In this document: positions 27,636 through 34,551 of the stretch, one piece after another
Layout of the letters: every line of letters starts with the position of its first letter
How positions within the stretch are numbered: the stretch's first letter is position 1
NCBI RefSeq assembly: GCF_016031655.1
Contig: NZ_JACCHQ010000014.1
Location: 124,001 to 188,000, forward strand
From: Bradyrhizobium glycinis
GTDB lineage: Bacteria > Pseudomonadota > Alphaproteobacteria > Rhizobiales > Xanthobacteraceae
DNA: 64,000 bases
Direction: 5' to 3'
The notes under the pieces: model-generated
Databases searched by the model: none
What the model was told of the DNA's origin: nothing
The model's input: the letters and a program-made list of their open reading frames with translations, nothing else
Position numbers and translations under genes: made by a program

Positions 27636-28225
27636 TCATAGCTCTCGTCCCATCGCAGGATGGGTTCTGTTCTTCACCTTGATCCAGTGCTTCTGCCGGC
27701 CTCCACGGTACGGCCGATCGCGGTGCTTGGAAACCAAGCCCTCAAGTCCCATGCGGCAAGCGGCCCAGAAGAGGTCTGGCCCGATCTCACCTCGCTCAAA
27801 CGGCGCCACGCTGATGCCATCCGGCCGGCGGGCCAATAGCTGCTGCAGATTTGTTTTGCGAAGGTGGAGGGGAAGGGGCCGCAAATCATTGCCGCCCATA
27901 ACCAGGATGTCAAAGGCGTACAGCTGCACCTCGTCATCGTATTGGCGGCTGTGCAGAGCGTTGAATCGCTGATCCCATCTGCCCCGAGGATGACGGCCTC
28001 GCCATCAATCACAAAGCGCTTCTGCCGGTTCTTCAGCGCGGCCTCGGCAATCCAGGGATAGCGCTTCGTCCAGTCGGTGCCGTTGCGGGAGAGGAGGCGC
28101 ACGCGTTCGTTCTCTCGGATCACTAGCATCCGATAGCCGTCGTGCTTTACCTCGTGAATCCAGTCCGGTCCTGAAGGGACCTGCTCGGCGGCGGTTGCCA
28201 AGCAGAGCTCGTACGCCATACGCAT
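27636..28225 (-). pseudogene. ATP-dependent DNA ligase, frameshifted
   Basis: The frame opens at MRMAYELCLATAAEQVPSGP. The nucleotidyltransferase motif I is EVKHDGYRM, with Lys as the adenylated residue. Motif RLLSRNGTDW and motif III IDGEAVILG follow. After GISD the expected FNALHSRQYDDEVQLYAFD is found only after adding one base near 27964. The correct frame then runs to LVSKHRDRPYRGG and WIKVKNRTHP. The length of about 200 codons fits the short LigD-like ligases of Bradyrhizobium. No ku gene is near. Confidence 0.75.
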
Positions 28226-28291
28226 CCATCGGAGATAGTGGCTGAAGGTCTGCTTTTCGAGAGGAGAGAAACTCTCATTTGAGTTATGGGA

Positions 28292-28319
28292 ACGGCCTCA
28301 GGTGGTCCCCTGAGGCCGT
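28292..28319 (-). terminator. Inverted repeat downstream of stress-protein gene
   Basis: A perfect 11-bp stem, ACGGCCTCAGG (28292-28302) with CCTGAGGCCGT (28309-28319), has a six-base loop. It lies 24 bp after the stop of the minus-strand gene 28343-28957. The T tract on the minus strand is short (TTCCC), so termination strength is uncertain. Confidence 0.55.
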
Positions 28320-28342
28320 CTGCTAGATTAGTTCTGCTGAGA

Positions 28343-28957
28343 TCAGCGCATTGTTCCGTATAGCTGCCGCTCCTGTCGAATTTCATCCGCGCTGAGCGGA
28401 CGACTTGACGGATCGAACCGTTTCCAGCCGGTTTTCTCCCAGGCGAGACGGCGGTCTGCAAGATCAATGGCCGATTCATTCAAAATGCTGTCGAACCGAG
28501 CGCGATCCGCGTCCGGGACTTTCGCGGTCACAAGGGTGCCACCTCGACGAACGCCCTCGGCGTAAGCGTGAGCATCATCTTCGGACAGGCCAGCATTCAT
28601 CAGGGCTCCAACGATACCGCCGGTAGCTGCCCCTGCTGCCGCTCCCACGGCCGTGGAGGCAAGCCAACCGGCCGCAACGACCGGACCTAAGCCGGGGATC
28701 GCAAGCAGCCCCAGGCCCGCGAGCAAACCTGCCGCCCCGCCGAGGCCGGCTCCGATACCGGCGCCTTTGCCAGCACCCTCTGCGCGGTCGTCAACGCCAT
28801 CGGCGTCTCGATCTTTCTTATCGCCGCTGAACCAATTGTCTGAGTTGTTTGCAACGATGCTAATGTCGGAATGCGGCAGGCCGGCAGCTTCAAGACGGGT
28901 TACTGCGCTTTGTGCATCCGAATAAGAGTCGTAGAGGCGAGAGACAGTGACTGTCAT
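28343..28957 (-). CDS. General-stress (YflT-like) protein with glycine-zipper core
   Basis: The protein is 204 residues. The N-terminal domain VSRLYDSYSDAQSAVTRLEAAGLPHSDISIV is the YflT/heat-induced stress-protein motif. A hydrophilic linker follows, then a long glycine- and alanine-rich membrane-inserting zipper (about 75-140). The next segment, MNAGLSEDDAHAYAEGVRRG followed by GTLVTAKV, is typical of this family. ATG 28957 is preceded by AAGGACTTGAAC. The gene 28969-29286 starts upstream with an 11-bp gap, so the two form an operon. Confidence 0.82.
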   Translation of the reverse strand: MTVTVSRLYDSYSDAQSAVTRLEAAGLPHSDISIVANNSDNWFSGDKKDRDADGVDDRAEGAGKGAGIGAGLGGAAGLLAGLGLLAIPGLGPVVAAGWLASTAVGAAAGAATGGIVGALMNAGLSEDDAHAYAEGVRRGGTLVTAKVPDADRARFDSILNESAIDLADRRLAWEKTGWKRFDPSSRPLSADEIRQERQLYGTMR

Positions 28958-28968
28958 GTTCAAGTCCT

Positions 28969-29286
28969 TCACTTTGCCGGGTTGACGTTGCCCTGGAAAT
29001 CCAAGCTCACGGAGGTGGTCGACCCTCCTTTTTTGGCTTTCCCACGCCATACGCCGTTGTCGTCTTTTTTCAGCTCGGTCACGTTCGAATAGCCGGCGCC
29101 CTCGATCCGGGACTTAGCTTGGCTTTCAGTGAAGCTGTTGCGCCCTGCAACAGGAGCATTCGAGTTATTCTGGCCCGAACTGTTGACCGCGTTGTTGTTG
29201 GGCCTGTCCTTGGCGGGCTGATTTTGGGCGAGCGCCGGTCCTGCCAACCCAACCGTCAAGCAAACAACTGCCAAAGTGCGAAACAT
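28969..29286 (-). CDS. Secreted PepSY-like small protein
   Basis: The protein is 105 residues. A signal peptide (MFRTLAVVCLTVGLAGPALA) precedes a low-complexity Asn/Ser region and a domain FTESQAKSRIEGAGYSNVTE followed by LKKDDNGVWRGKAKK. The latter resembles a PepSY-type fold found in periplasmic rhizobial proteins. A strong ribosome-binding site (GAGGAGGAACGT) precedes the ATG at 29286. It is the first gene of a two-gene operon with the stress protein, suggesting an envelope stress role. Confidence 0.78.
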   Translation of the reverse strand: MFRTLAVVCLTVGLAGPALAQNQPAKDRPNNNAVNSSGQNNSNAPVAGRNSFTESQAKSRIEGAGYSNVTELKKDDNGVWRGKAKKGGSTTSVSLDFQGNVNPAK

Positions 29287-29408
29287 ACGTTCCTCCTCCA
29301 AACGATAATTATGTGTCGCTAACCCAGATAGGCGGTGCCGGTTCCAAACCGGAAACTTCTCGGAACAGTTCTCGGGGAACCTTGTACTTACGGCAGCATT
29401 TTTTCAGT

Positions 29409-29639
29409 ATGCCGAGGTATTTCTTTCACGTTACGCATTATCGGACGCAGGTTGACGACGAAGGCGAGGAATTGCCCGACAAGCATGCTGCTTGGAAGGA
29501 GGCCACGATAATGGCCGGCCAGACACTGCAGGCATTGAACGGGAAACTGTCGCCTGGCCACGGTTGGAAAATGGAAGTGACAGACGAGTTTCAGAATGTG
29601 TTGTACGTTTTGAGCATCCGAGCAGAGAAGCCGAAGTAG
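29409..29639 (+). CDS. DUF6894 family small protein, copy 2
   Basis: The protein is 76 residues, MPRYFFHVTHYRTQVDDEGE, then ELPDKHAAWKEA, then GHGWKMEVTDEFQNVLYVLS. It aligns along its whole length with 23446-23676. Convergent with the gene at 29737-30048, the same arrangement as at the first copy. Confidence 0.82.
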   Translation: MPRYFFHVTHYRTQVDDEGEELPDKHAAWKEATIMAGQTLQALNGKLSPGHGWKMEVTDEFQNVLYVLSIRAEKPK

Positions 29640-29736
29640 TTCCCGGCGCGGACAATTCTGCTCTCTTGCTGGAACGTTGAATGGTGCGCGCTATTAACAA
29701 TAAACGCCAAGGGAAATCGCGATAACGCTTTGGTCC

Positions 29737-30048
29737 TTAGCTGCCGCTTGCCTGGTGGCATTCGGTCTCGCGGCTGTACTTATCCTTCATCTCCCCCAGA
29801 AGAGGCCGCCCTGATGGGCGGTCTCTTTCATTTGTGATCGCAAGCCGCGTGTTACCCCGCTCGAAGTCAGGTCGCACGTCGCCGCCGCGGCTCCCGCATC
29901 CCTGACAAACAAACCGCGGTTCAAGGTCGGAAAGGCGGACGTTGTCTGGCCATCGATCGGAGCTCAAAGCAACGTTATGGCCGCAATGGCAGTAGACCAA
30001 TATCCCGCGCAAGCCCATGCCGCGCATCTCGCCGAACGTGATCTTCAT
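29737..30048 (-). CDS. Zn-ribbon-like small protein, intact copy
   Basis: The protein is about 103 residues. YCHCGHNVAL and FVCQGCGSRGGDVRPDF supply two CxC/CxxC-type pairs plus His, consistent with a small zinc ribbon. The N-terminal MKITFGEMRGMGLRGILV is shared with the broken copy at 23216. Start 30048 is chosen as the point where the two copies begin to match. A perfect hairpin (about 29801-29825) lies inside the last 30 codons, so the natural C-terminus may be shorter. Function unknown. Confidence 0.65.
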   Translation of the reverse strand: MKITFGEMRGMGLRGILVYCHCGHNVALSSDRWPDNVRLSDLEPRFVCQGCGSRGGDVRPDFERGNTRLAITNERDRPSGRPLLGEMKDKYSRETECHQASGS

Positions 30049-30245
30049 CGGCCGGTCCTCAGCGTGTGTGGGCGTGTGGCGCTTCTGTCGAGGCATGTCG
30101 CCCATCGAAGCGCGTCGCGTGCGAGAGTCAAATTGTCGATTACTGGTGGATCGGAACGCGCGTGAGGCGCCGTGTGTCGTGGGTATGGAAAGCGTTGGCC
30201 TGCCGGTTCACCCTGGTCCGGGTGTCGGTGCTGGCATCGAAAAGA

Positions 30246-30569
30246 TCAAGAAGCCGGTTTTGTCGGCCAGCTGCCGCTCGACGAATGCCGGCGAGCAGGC
30301 ATGGCTGACGCTGAATGACAAAGAGCACTGTAAGCGCGTTCGGCCTGCTCCTTTGTCAAATTGGCGGCCCAATCGCTTCCAATCAGGGCCGGACCCTTTC
30401 GCTCGCGATCGTAAACCATCCAACCGGCGGATCCGAGCCGAACAAGAAACCTGCTTGCCTTCAGTTCTCCTTCACTCACCAAAGCCTCCTCCTGTTCTAG
30501 CGTAGGTGGGCGGCCCTTCAGCTCCTTGAGATTGTAAATGGTGATTACCAGTAGGTCCAAGCGAGCCAT
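30246..30569 (-). CDS. Hypothetical protein
   Basis: The protein is about 107 residues. MARLDLLVITIYNLKELKGR, PTLEQEEALVSEGELKASRF and SAGWMVYDRERKGPALIGSD read as a genuine small protein. I have seen similar text in Bradyrhizobium genomes without function. The last 20 residues are Ser/Pro/Arg-rich and look less conserved, so the tail may be altered. The ribosome-binding site is weak. Confidence 0.6.
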   Translation of the reverse strand: MARLDLLVITIYNLKELKGRPPTLEQEEALVSEGELKASRFLVRLGSAGWMVYDRERKGPALIGSDWAANLTKEQAERAYSALCHSASAMPARRHSSSGSWPTKPAS

Positions 30570-30689
30570 GCAAAGGTTCAAGAACCCCGAAAAAGACCCC
30601 ACACTGACGGGCGATGGGGCTGGGGTCCAGACTGAGGTCGGCCCTTCTGGAAAGGGCATCGGAAAACCCGGCACTCCAGTCCACGTTCA

Positions 30690-30790
30690 CTTCCGCTGCT
30701 GGCCCTTAGCGACCAATCGATGCCGTGTGCCCGACGGCAGGTTTTGACCCAGTTCGGACACCTCATTTTACGGGGGCGCAGCTGGTTTCC
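30690..30790. repeat. Dispersed-repeat fragment
   Basis: CCGCTGCTGGCCCTTAGCG here matches CCGCTTGTGGCCCTTAGC at about 17779. The following text (GACGGCAGGTTTTGACCCAG and TCGGACACC) also fits a Bradyrhizobium-type intergenic repeat. Boundaries are approximate. Confidence 0.4.
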
Positions 30791-30822
30791 GCCGTATCAA
30801 TGTACTCGTTTTCGCCGATATG

Positions 30823-31113
30823 ATGTTGCGACGGGAAGTTCTTGGTATTATTGGCGGAGCGGCAGCTTGGCCGCTCGGGGCGTGGGCGCAGCAGCCCAAG
30901 AGTGTACCTCGCATTGGCTTCCTGGTGACGGGTCCGATCGAGTCTCCCGAGGCGCGCGCAGCCCTAAAAGCCTTTGATCAAGGATTGCGCGAATTCGGCT
31001 ACATCGATGGTCAGAACGTGTTCGTAGAGGTTCGAGCTGCGGACTTGAACGTCGAACGGTTTCCGGCACTGGCGAGTGAACTGGTCCACCTTAAAGTCGA
31101 TCTCATCGTCGTG
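30823..31113 (+). pseudogene. ABC-type substrate-binding protein, truncated by IS3
   Basis: The N-terminal part is MLRREVLGIIGGAAAWPLGA (a Tat-like or Sec signal), then QQPKSVPRIGFLVTG, GLREFGYIDGQNVFVEVR and ASELVHLKVDLIVVS. It is a standard member of the tryptophan/urea-type ABC substrate-binding family (about 320 residues). After about 97 codons the frame enters the terminal inverted repeat of the IS3 element. The missing C-terminal two thirds is not found on the far side of the element. Confidence 0.82.
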
Positions 31114-31138
31114 AGCTGCTGCCGGTTTGATGGACACC
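31111..31138 (+). repeat. Left terminal inverted repeat of the IS3-family element
   Basis: 28 bases beginning GTGAGCTGCTGCCGG, exactly the reverse complement of 33791-33818. Counting from the TG that IS3 ends normally carry, the element begins at 31112. Confidence 0.85.
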
Positions 31139-31417
31139 AGGTTAAGCTAATCCCACCTTGCGCTCGAACTCAACCGGGCTGAGATAGCCGATGGTCGAGT
31201 GCCTGCGGATCGTGTTGTAAAATCTTTCGATATAGTCGAACACATCGGCTCGTGCCTCGTCTCTGGTTCGGTAGATCTTGTCGGCGGTCCGTTCGGTCTT
31301 GAGCGACGAGAAGAAGCTCTCCATCGCCGCGTTGTCCCAGACGTTGCCGGAACGGCTCATGCTGCAGACCATGCCGTGGTCGGCCATCAAGCGCTGGAAC
31401 TGCTCGCTGGTGTACTG

Positions 31418-32878
31418 GGCGGATTCAGGCGGTCGTCGCAACACTCTGGAGGTGGAGGTTGCGATGAGCATTCGAAAGCGGCGATCGGCACGGTCAGGAC
31501 GAGCGCCATTACCATCGCCAGGACGACCGTCTGCTGCAGGGCGCGATGAACAAAATCGATTCTGGCGGGCGATTGCCGGTGGACTGAGCAGCGAAGAGGC
31601 TGCGCTCGAAGCCGGAGTGTCGCAACCTGTCGGAACCAGATGGTTCCGAAAGGCGGGCGGCATGCCACCAGCGATGTTCAGATCTTCGGCCAAGCCGCTC
31701 TCTGGGCGGTACCTCTCATTGGTAGAGCGCGAGGAGATCGCACTCCTCAAGGTGCAGGGCCATTCCATACAGGAGATTGGGCGCCGCCTCGGTCGGGCTG
31801 CCTCGACAATCTCGCGTGAACTGCGGCGCAATGCGGCCACCCGCAGCGGCGGGTTGGAGTACCGGGCGACGACTGCCCAGTGGCATGCAGATCGATCGGC
31901 CCGTCGTCCGAAGCTGACCAAGCTTGCGCTCAACACCACCTTGCGCACTTATGTGGAAGAGCGACTTGCTGGTGTCGTCGTGGCTCCGAGCGGCACTCCT
32001 GTTCCTGGTCCCGCCGTTCCGTGGAAGGGCCGCCGGCATGGGCCGCGCAAGGATCGGCGATGGGCCAAAGCCTGGAGCCCTGAGCAGATTGCCCGACGCT
32101 TGCCGATCGACTTCCCGGACGACAAGGCGATGCGCATCAGCCACGAAGCTATCTATCAAGCCCTCTTCGTTCAGGGCCGCGCGGCGCTACGCCGCGAACT
32201 GACGGCCTGCTTGCGAACAGGGCGTGTGTTACGGATGCCCAGAGCACGCGTACGCAGGCGAGGTAAAGGCTTTGTCTCGCCGGAGATCATGATCAGTGAG
32301 CGCCCCGCTGAAGCGGCCGATCGAGCAGTGCCGGGACATTGGGAGGGAGACCTTATCCTCGGTCTTAGCAGCTCGGCAATCGGCACGCTGGTCGAGCGCA
32401 CGACGCGCTTTACGATGCTCTTGCACCTTCCACGGTTGGCAGGACATGGCGAAGCTCCGCGCGCGAAGAACGGGCCCGCCCTCGCGGGACATGGGGCCGA
32501 AGCCGTGCGCGACGCGATCACGCGCACCATCATCACTTTGCCCGAAGAGCTGCGCCGCTCGCTAACCTGGGATCAGGGAGCCGAAATGGCTCAGCACGAT
32601 CGTCTCAAGATCGATGCGGGTATCCAGGTCTACTTCTGCGACCCGCAAAGCCCTTCGCAGCGCTGCACTAACGAGAACACCAACGGTTTGTTGCGGCAGT
32701 ACTTCCCGAAAGGCACAGACCTGAGCATCCACAGCGCCGACGAGATATCCGCTGTGGCAGCGGCCCTCAATGGCCGACCGAGAAAGACACTGGGTTGGAA
32801 AACACCCGCGGAGGCGCTTGACGCCTTGCTGTCATGAGCCAAAGTTACAGAGTGTTGCGACGACCGCCTGAATCCGCC
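31418..32878 (+). mobile_element. IS30-family insertion sequence
   Basis: 1461 bp with perfect 30-bp terminal inverted repeats starting GGCGGATTCAGGCGGTCGTC. It is flanked on both sides by a three-base direct repeat, CTG at 31415-31417 and 32879-32881, inside the IS3 orfB gene. The intact repeats and target duplication indicate a fairly recent insertion. Confidence 0.93.
31464..32837 (+). CDS. IS30-family transposase
   Basis: The protein is 457 residues. An N-terminal helix-turn-helix (LSSEEAALEAGVSQPVGTRW) precedes a second one typical of IS30 (EIGRRLGRAASTISRELRRN). The DDE domain has GHWEGDLILG (Asp), WDQGAEMAQH (Asp) and TNENTNGLLRQYFPKGTDLS (Glu). ATG 31464 follows GGAGGTGGAGG. The gene is intact and its element may be active. 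Confidence 0.93.
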   Translation: MSIRKRRSARSGRAPLPSPGRPSAAGRDEQNRFWRAIAGGLSSEEAALEAGVSQPVGTRWFRKAGGMPPAMFRSSAKPLSGRYLSLVEREEIALLKVQGHSIQEIGRRLGRAASTISRELRRNAATRSGGLEYRATTAQWHADRSARRPKLTKLALNTTLRTYVEERLAGVVVAPSGTPVPGPAVPWKGRRHGPRKDRRWAKAWSPEQIARRLPIDFPDDKAMRISHEAIYQALFVQGRAALRRELTACLRTGRVLRMPRARVRRRGKGFVSPEIMISERPAEAADRAVPGHWEGDLILGLSSSAIGTLVERTTRFTMLLHLPRLAGHGEAPRAKNGPALAGHGAEAVRDAITRTIITLPEELRRSLTWDQGAEMAQHDRLKIDAGIQVYFCDPQSPSQRCTNENTNGLLRQYFPKGTDLSIHSADEISAVAAALNGRPRKTLGWKTPAEALDALLS

Positions 32879-33468
32879 CTGACTGCCCTGGTCGGAGTGG
32901 TGCAACAGTGCTTCCGGCTTGCCGCGTCGCCAGACGGCCATCAGCAGGGCATCGGTCACCAACTGAGCTGTCATGGCGGCGCTCATCGACCAACCCACCA
33001 CCCGGCGTGAGAACAGGTCGATCACCGCTGCGACGTAGAGCCAGCCCTCGGCCGTCCAGAGATACGTAAAGTCGGCGATCCACTTCTGGTTCGGCCGCTC
33101 GGCGGCGAACTGCCGGTCAAGGAGGTTCGCCGGCACGGTCTCGAGCTGTCGATCGCCACTGTCCTTCGGCAAGCGCCGGCGTCGCGGCCGCGCCCGCAAG
33201 CCTTGCAGGCGCATCAGCCGTTCGATTTGGTGCAGGCCACAGTCCGCCCCATCGGCGAGCAGATCACGCCACACCCGGCGCGCACCATAGGTGCGGTCGC
33301 TCGCCATGAAGCTGGCCTTCACCTTGCCGCCGAGCTCTTCGTCGCTGCGGGATCTGGCGCTGGGCGAGCGATTCAGCCAGGCATGGAAGCCCGACCGCGA
33401 CACCCCCAGCGCATCGCATAGCCATGCCACCGGCCAGATCGCCCGGTGCTTCGCGATGAAGACGAACT

Positions 33469-33756
33469 TCATGTCAATTCCTTCGCGAAGGCTGCGGCCT
33501 TTTTTAGGATATCCCGCTCGGCCTTCAACCTGGCGACCTCACGGCGCAACCGCTCGATCTCCTGCTGCTCCGGCTTCATCTGCCCGTGGCCGGGAAAGGC
33601 CTGCACCGGATCGGAGCCGAACTCTTTCACCCATTTGCGCAGAACGTTCTCATGAACATCCAGGTCGCGCCCGGCCTGCGCCACCGACACCCCACGCTCC
33701 CTAACCAGCTCGACCGCCTCGATCTTGAACTCGCGACTGAACTTCCGTCTCTTCAT
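33469..33756 (-). CDS. IS3 orfA helix-turn-helix protein
   Basis: The protein is 95 residues. KRRKFSREFKIEAVELVRER leads the HTH (VSVAQAGRDLDVHENVLRKW), followed by a leucine-zipper-like segment EIERLRREVARLKAERDILK. It is the standard first gene of IS3-group elements and acts with orfB, normally through frameshifting. Its stop overlaps the orfB start. Intact, but its partner is broken. Confidence 0.9.
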   Translation of the reverse strand: MKRRKFSREFKIEAVELVRERGVSVAQAGRDLDVHENVLRKWVKEFGSDPVQAFPGHGQMKPEQQEIERLRREVARLKAERDILKKAAAFAKELT

Positions 33757-33790
33757 CGCCCACCTCCGGCTTCATGAAACACCTAATCTC

Positions 33791-33818
33791 GGTGTCCATC
33801 AAACCGGCAGCAGCTCAC
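33791..33818 (-). repeat. Right terminal inverted repeat of the IS3-family element
   Basis: The exact reverse complement of the left repeat, ending GGCAGCAGCTCAC. The codons of the truncated desaturase run straight into it on the minus strand, giving the artificial ending RELLPV. Confidence 0.85.
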
Positions 33819-34520
33819 GAAGGACCTGAAACGTGGTGAGATAGGGCACGATCCAAAACAGGACGACGATATGGAGGAGCCCAAGAGCATATGAACCGCC
33901 TAGGACGCTAATCCAGAAGAGGAAGAAGCCATACTTGTCGATAAGTATGCCTGAGCGGCTTTGATCCTCAGGATCTGTGATCGAAAACCGATTGGTCCAA
34001 AGATACTTCAGATACGCCACTGTCGCGCCGCCGAAAATCGGCTTCCAGATGATGTTGAAGCGTACCGTTCCGGAGGCTGCACGTCGTAAACGCCGCTGGC
34101 CAGGAAAAACTTCAGGTCGGGATCCTTGTCGGGGTCGCCGAGATAGGGATGGTGCAAATAGACGTGCGATATCCGGTAGGCCCAGTGGCGCTGGAACAAC
34201 GGATAGGAAGCGAACAGAATGCCGAGCACATAATTCCAGGTGGTGTTCTTCGCGAGCGTGCGGTGAGCCGCATCATGGGCGATGGTTGTCAATCCGCGCT
34301 GATAGGCACCAATCAGAAGAACGGCTAGCGGGTAGAGCCACCATGAGAGGGACACAGTCGCGAGCGTGCCCGCCGCGATGACAGCGTAATCTTTGGCGAT
34401 ATAGGCTGCTCCCGTTACGTTGTCCGGCCGCAATTCGGAGAGCTGCCTGTTGATCTCTCGGCTGAATTGAACGGACTCATAGCGTGATGACCTCAATTTC
34501 CAAGCGTCTGTCTGATTCAT
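33819..34520 (-). pseudogene. rtxC: Dihydrorhizobitoxine desaturase, frameshifted and truncated
   Basis: A fatty-acid-desaturase-type membrane enzyme. From ATG 34520 (AGGAAGAGG upstream) it shows membrane helices and the His boxes HDAAH and HVYLHH. Around 34062 one base is missing: PPERY should continue RFNIIWKPIFGGATVAYLKY, which lies in another frame. That frame then runs through more membrane helices to TTFQVLRE and stops matching at the IS3 end, so the last His box is lost. RtxC forms the vinyl double bond of rhizobitoxine. Its identity is supported by the rtxA homologue 32 bp upstream. Confidence 0.8.
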
Positions 34521-34551
34521 GAGAACCTCTTCCTGATCGCTTTGCGGGTTG

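Larger units (their letters stand above)
31142..33472 (-). pseudogene. IS3 orfB transposase, interrupted by IS30
   Basis: The N-terminal part (32882-33472) has MKFVFIAKHRAIWPVAWLCD, the catalytic WIADFTYLWTAEGWLYVAAV (first Asp) and LHHSDQGSQ (second Asp), where it is cut. The C-terminal part (31142-31414) continues YTSEQFQRLMADHG with the Glu in ESFFSSLKTE and ends with the family motif NTIRRHSTIGYLSPVEF. Removing 31418-32878 and one CTG copy restores a continuous DDE integrase of about 290 codons. Its start overlaps the orfA stop as ATGA. Confidence 0.92.
31112..33817 (-). mobile_element. IS3-family insertion sequence carrying a nested IS30
   Basis: Bounded by the perfect 28-bp inverted repeats, with orfA (33469-33756) and a split orfB. 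Without the IS30 insertion and its three-base duplication the element is about 1.24 kb, a normal IS3 size. The sequences just outside (ATCGTCG left, CGAAGG right) show no target duplication. The left neighbour is an ABC-binding gene and the right neighbour a desaturase, which suggests deletion or recombination through this element after insertion. Confidence 0.9.
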
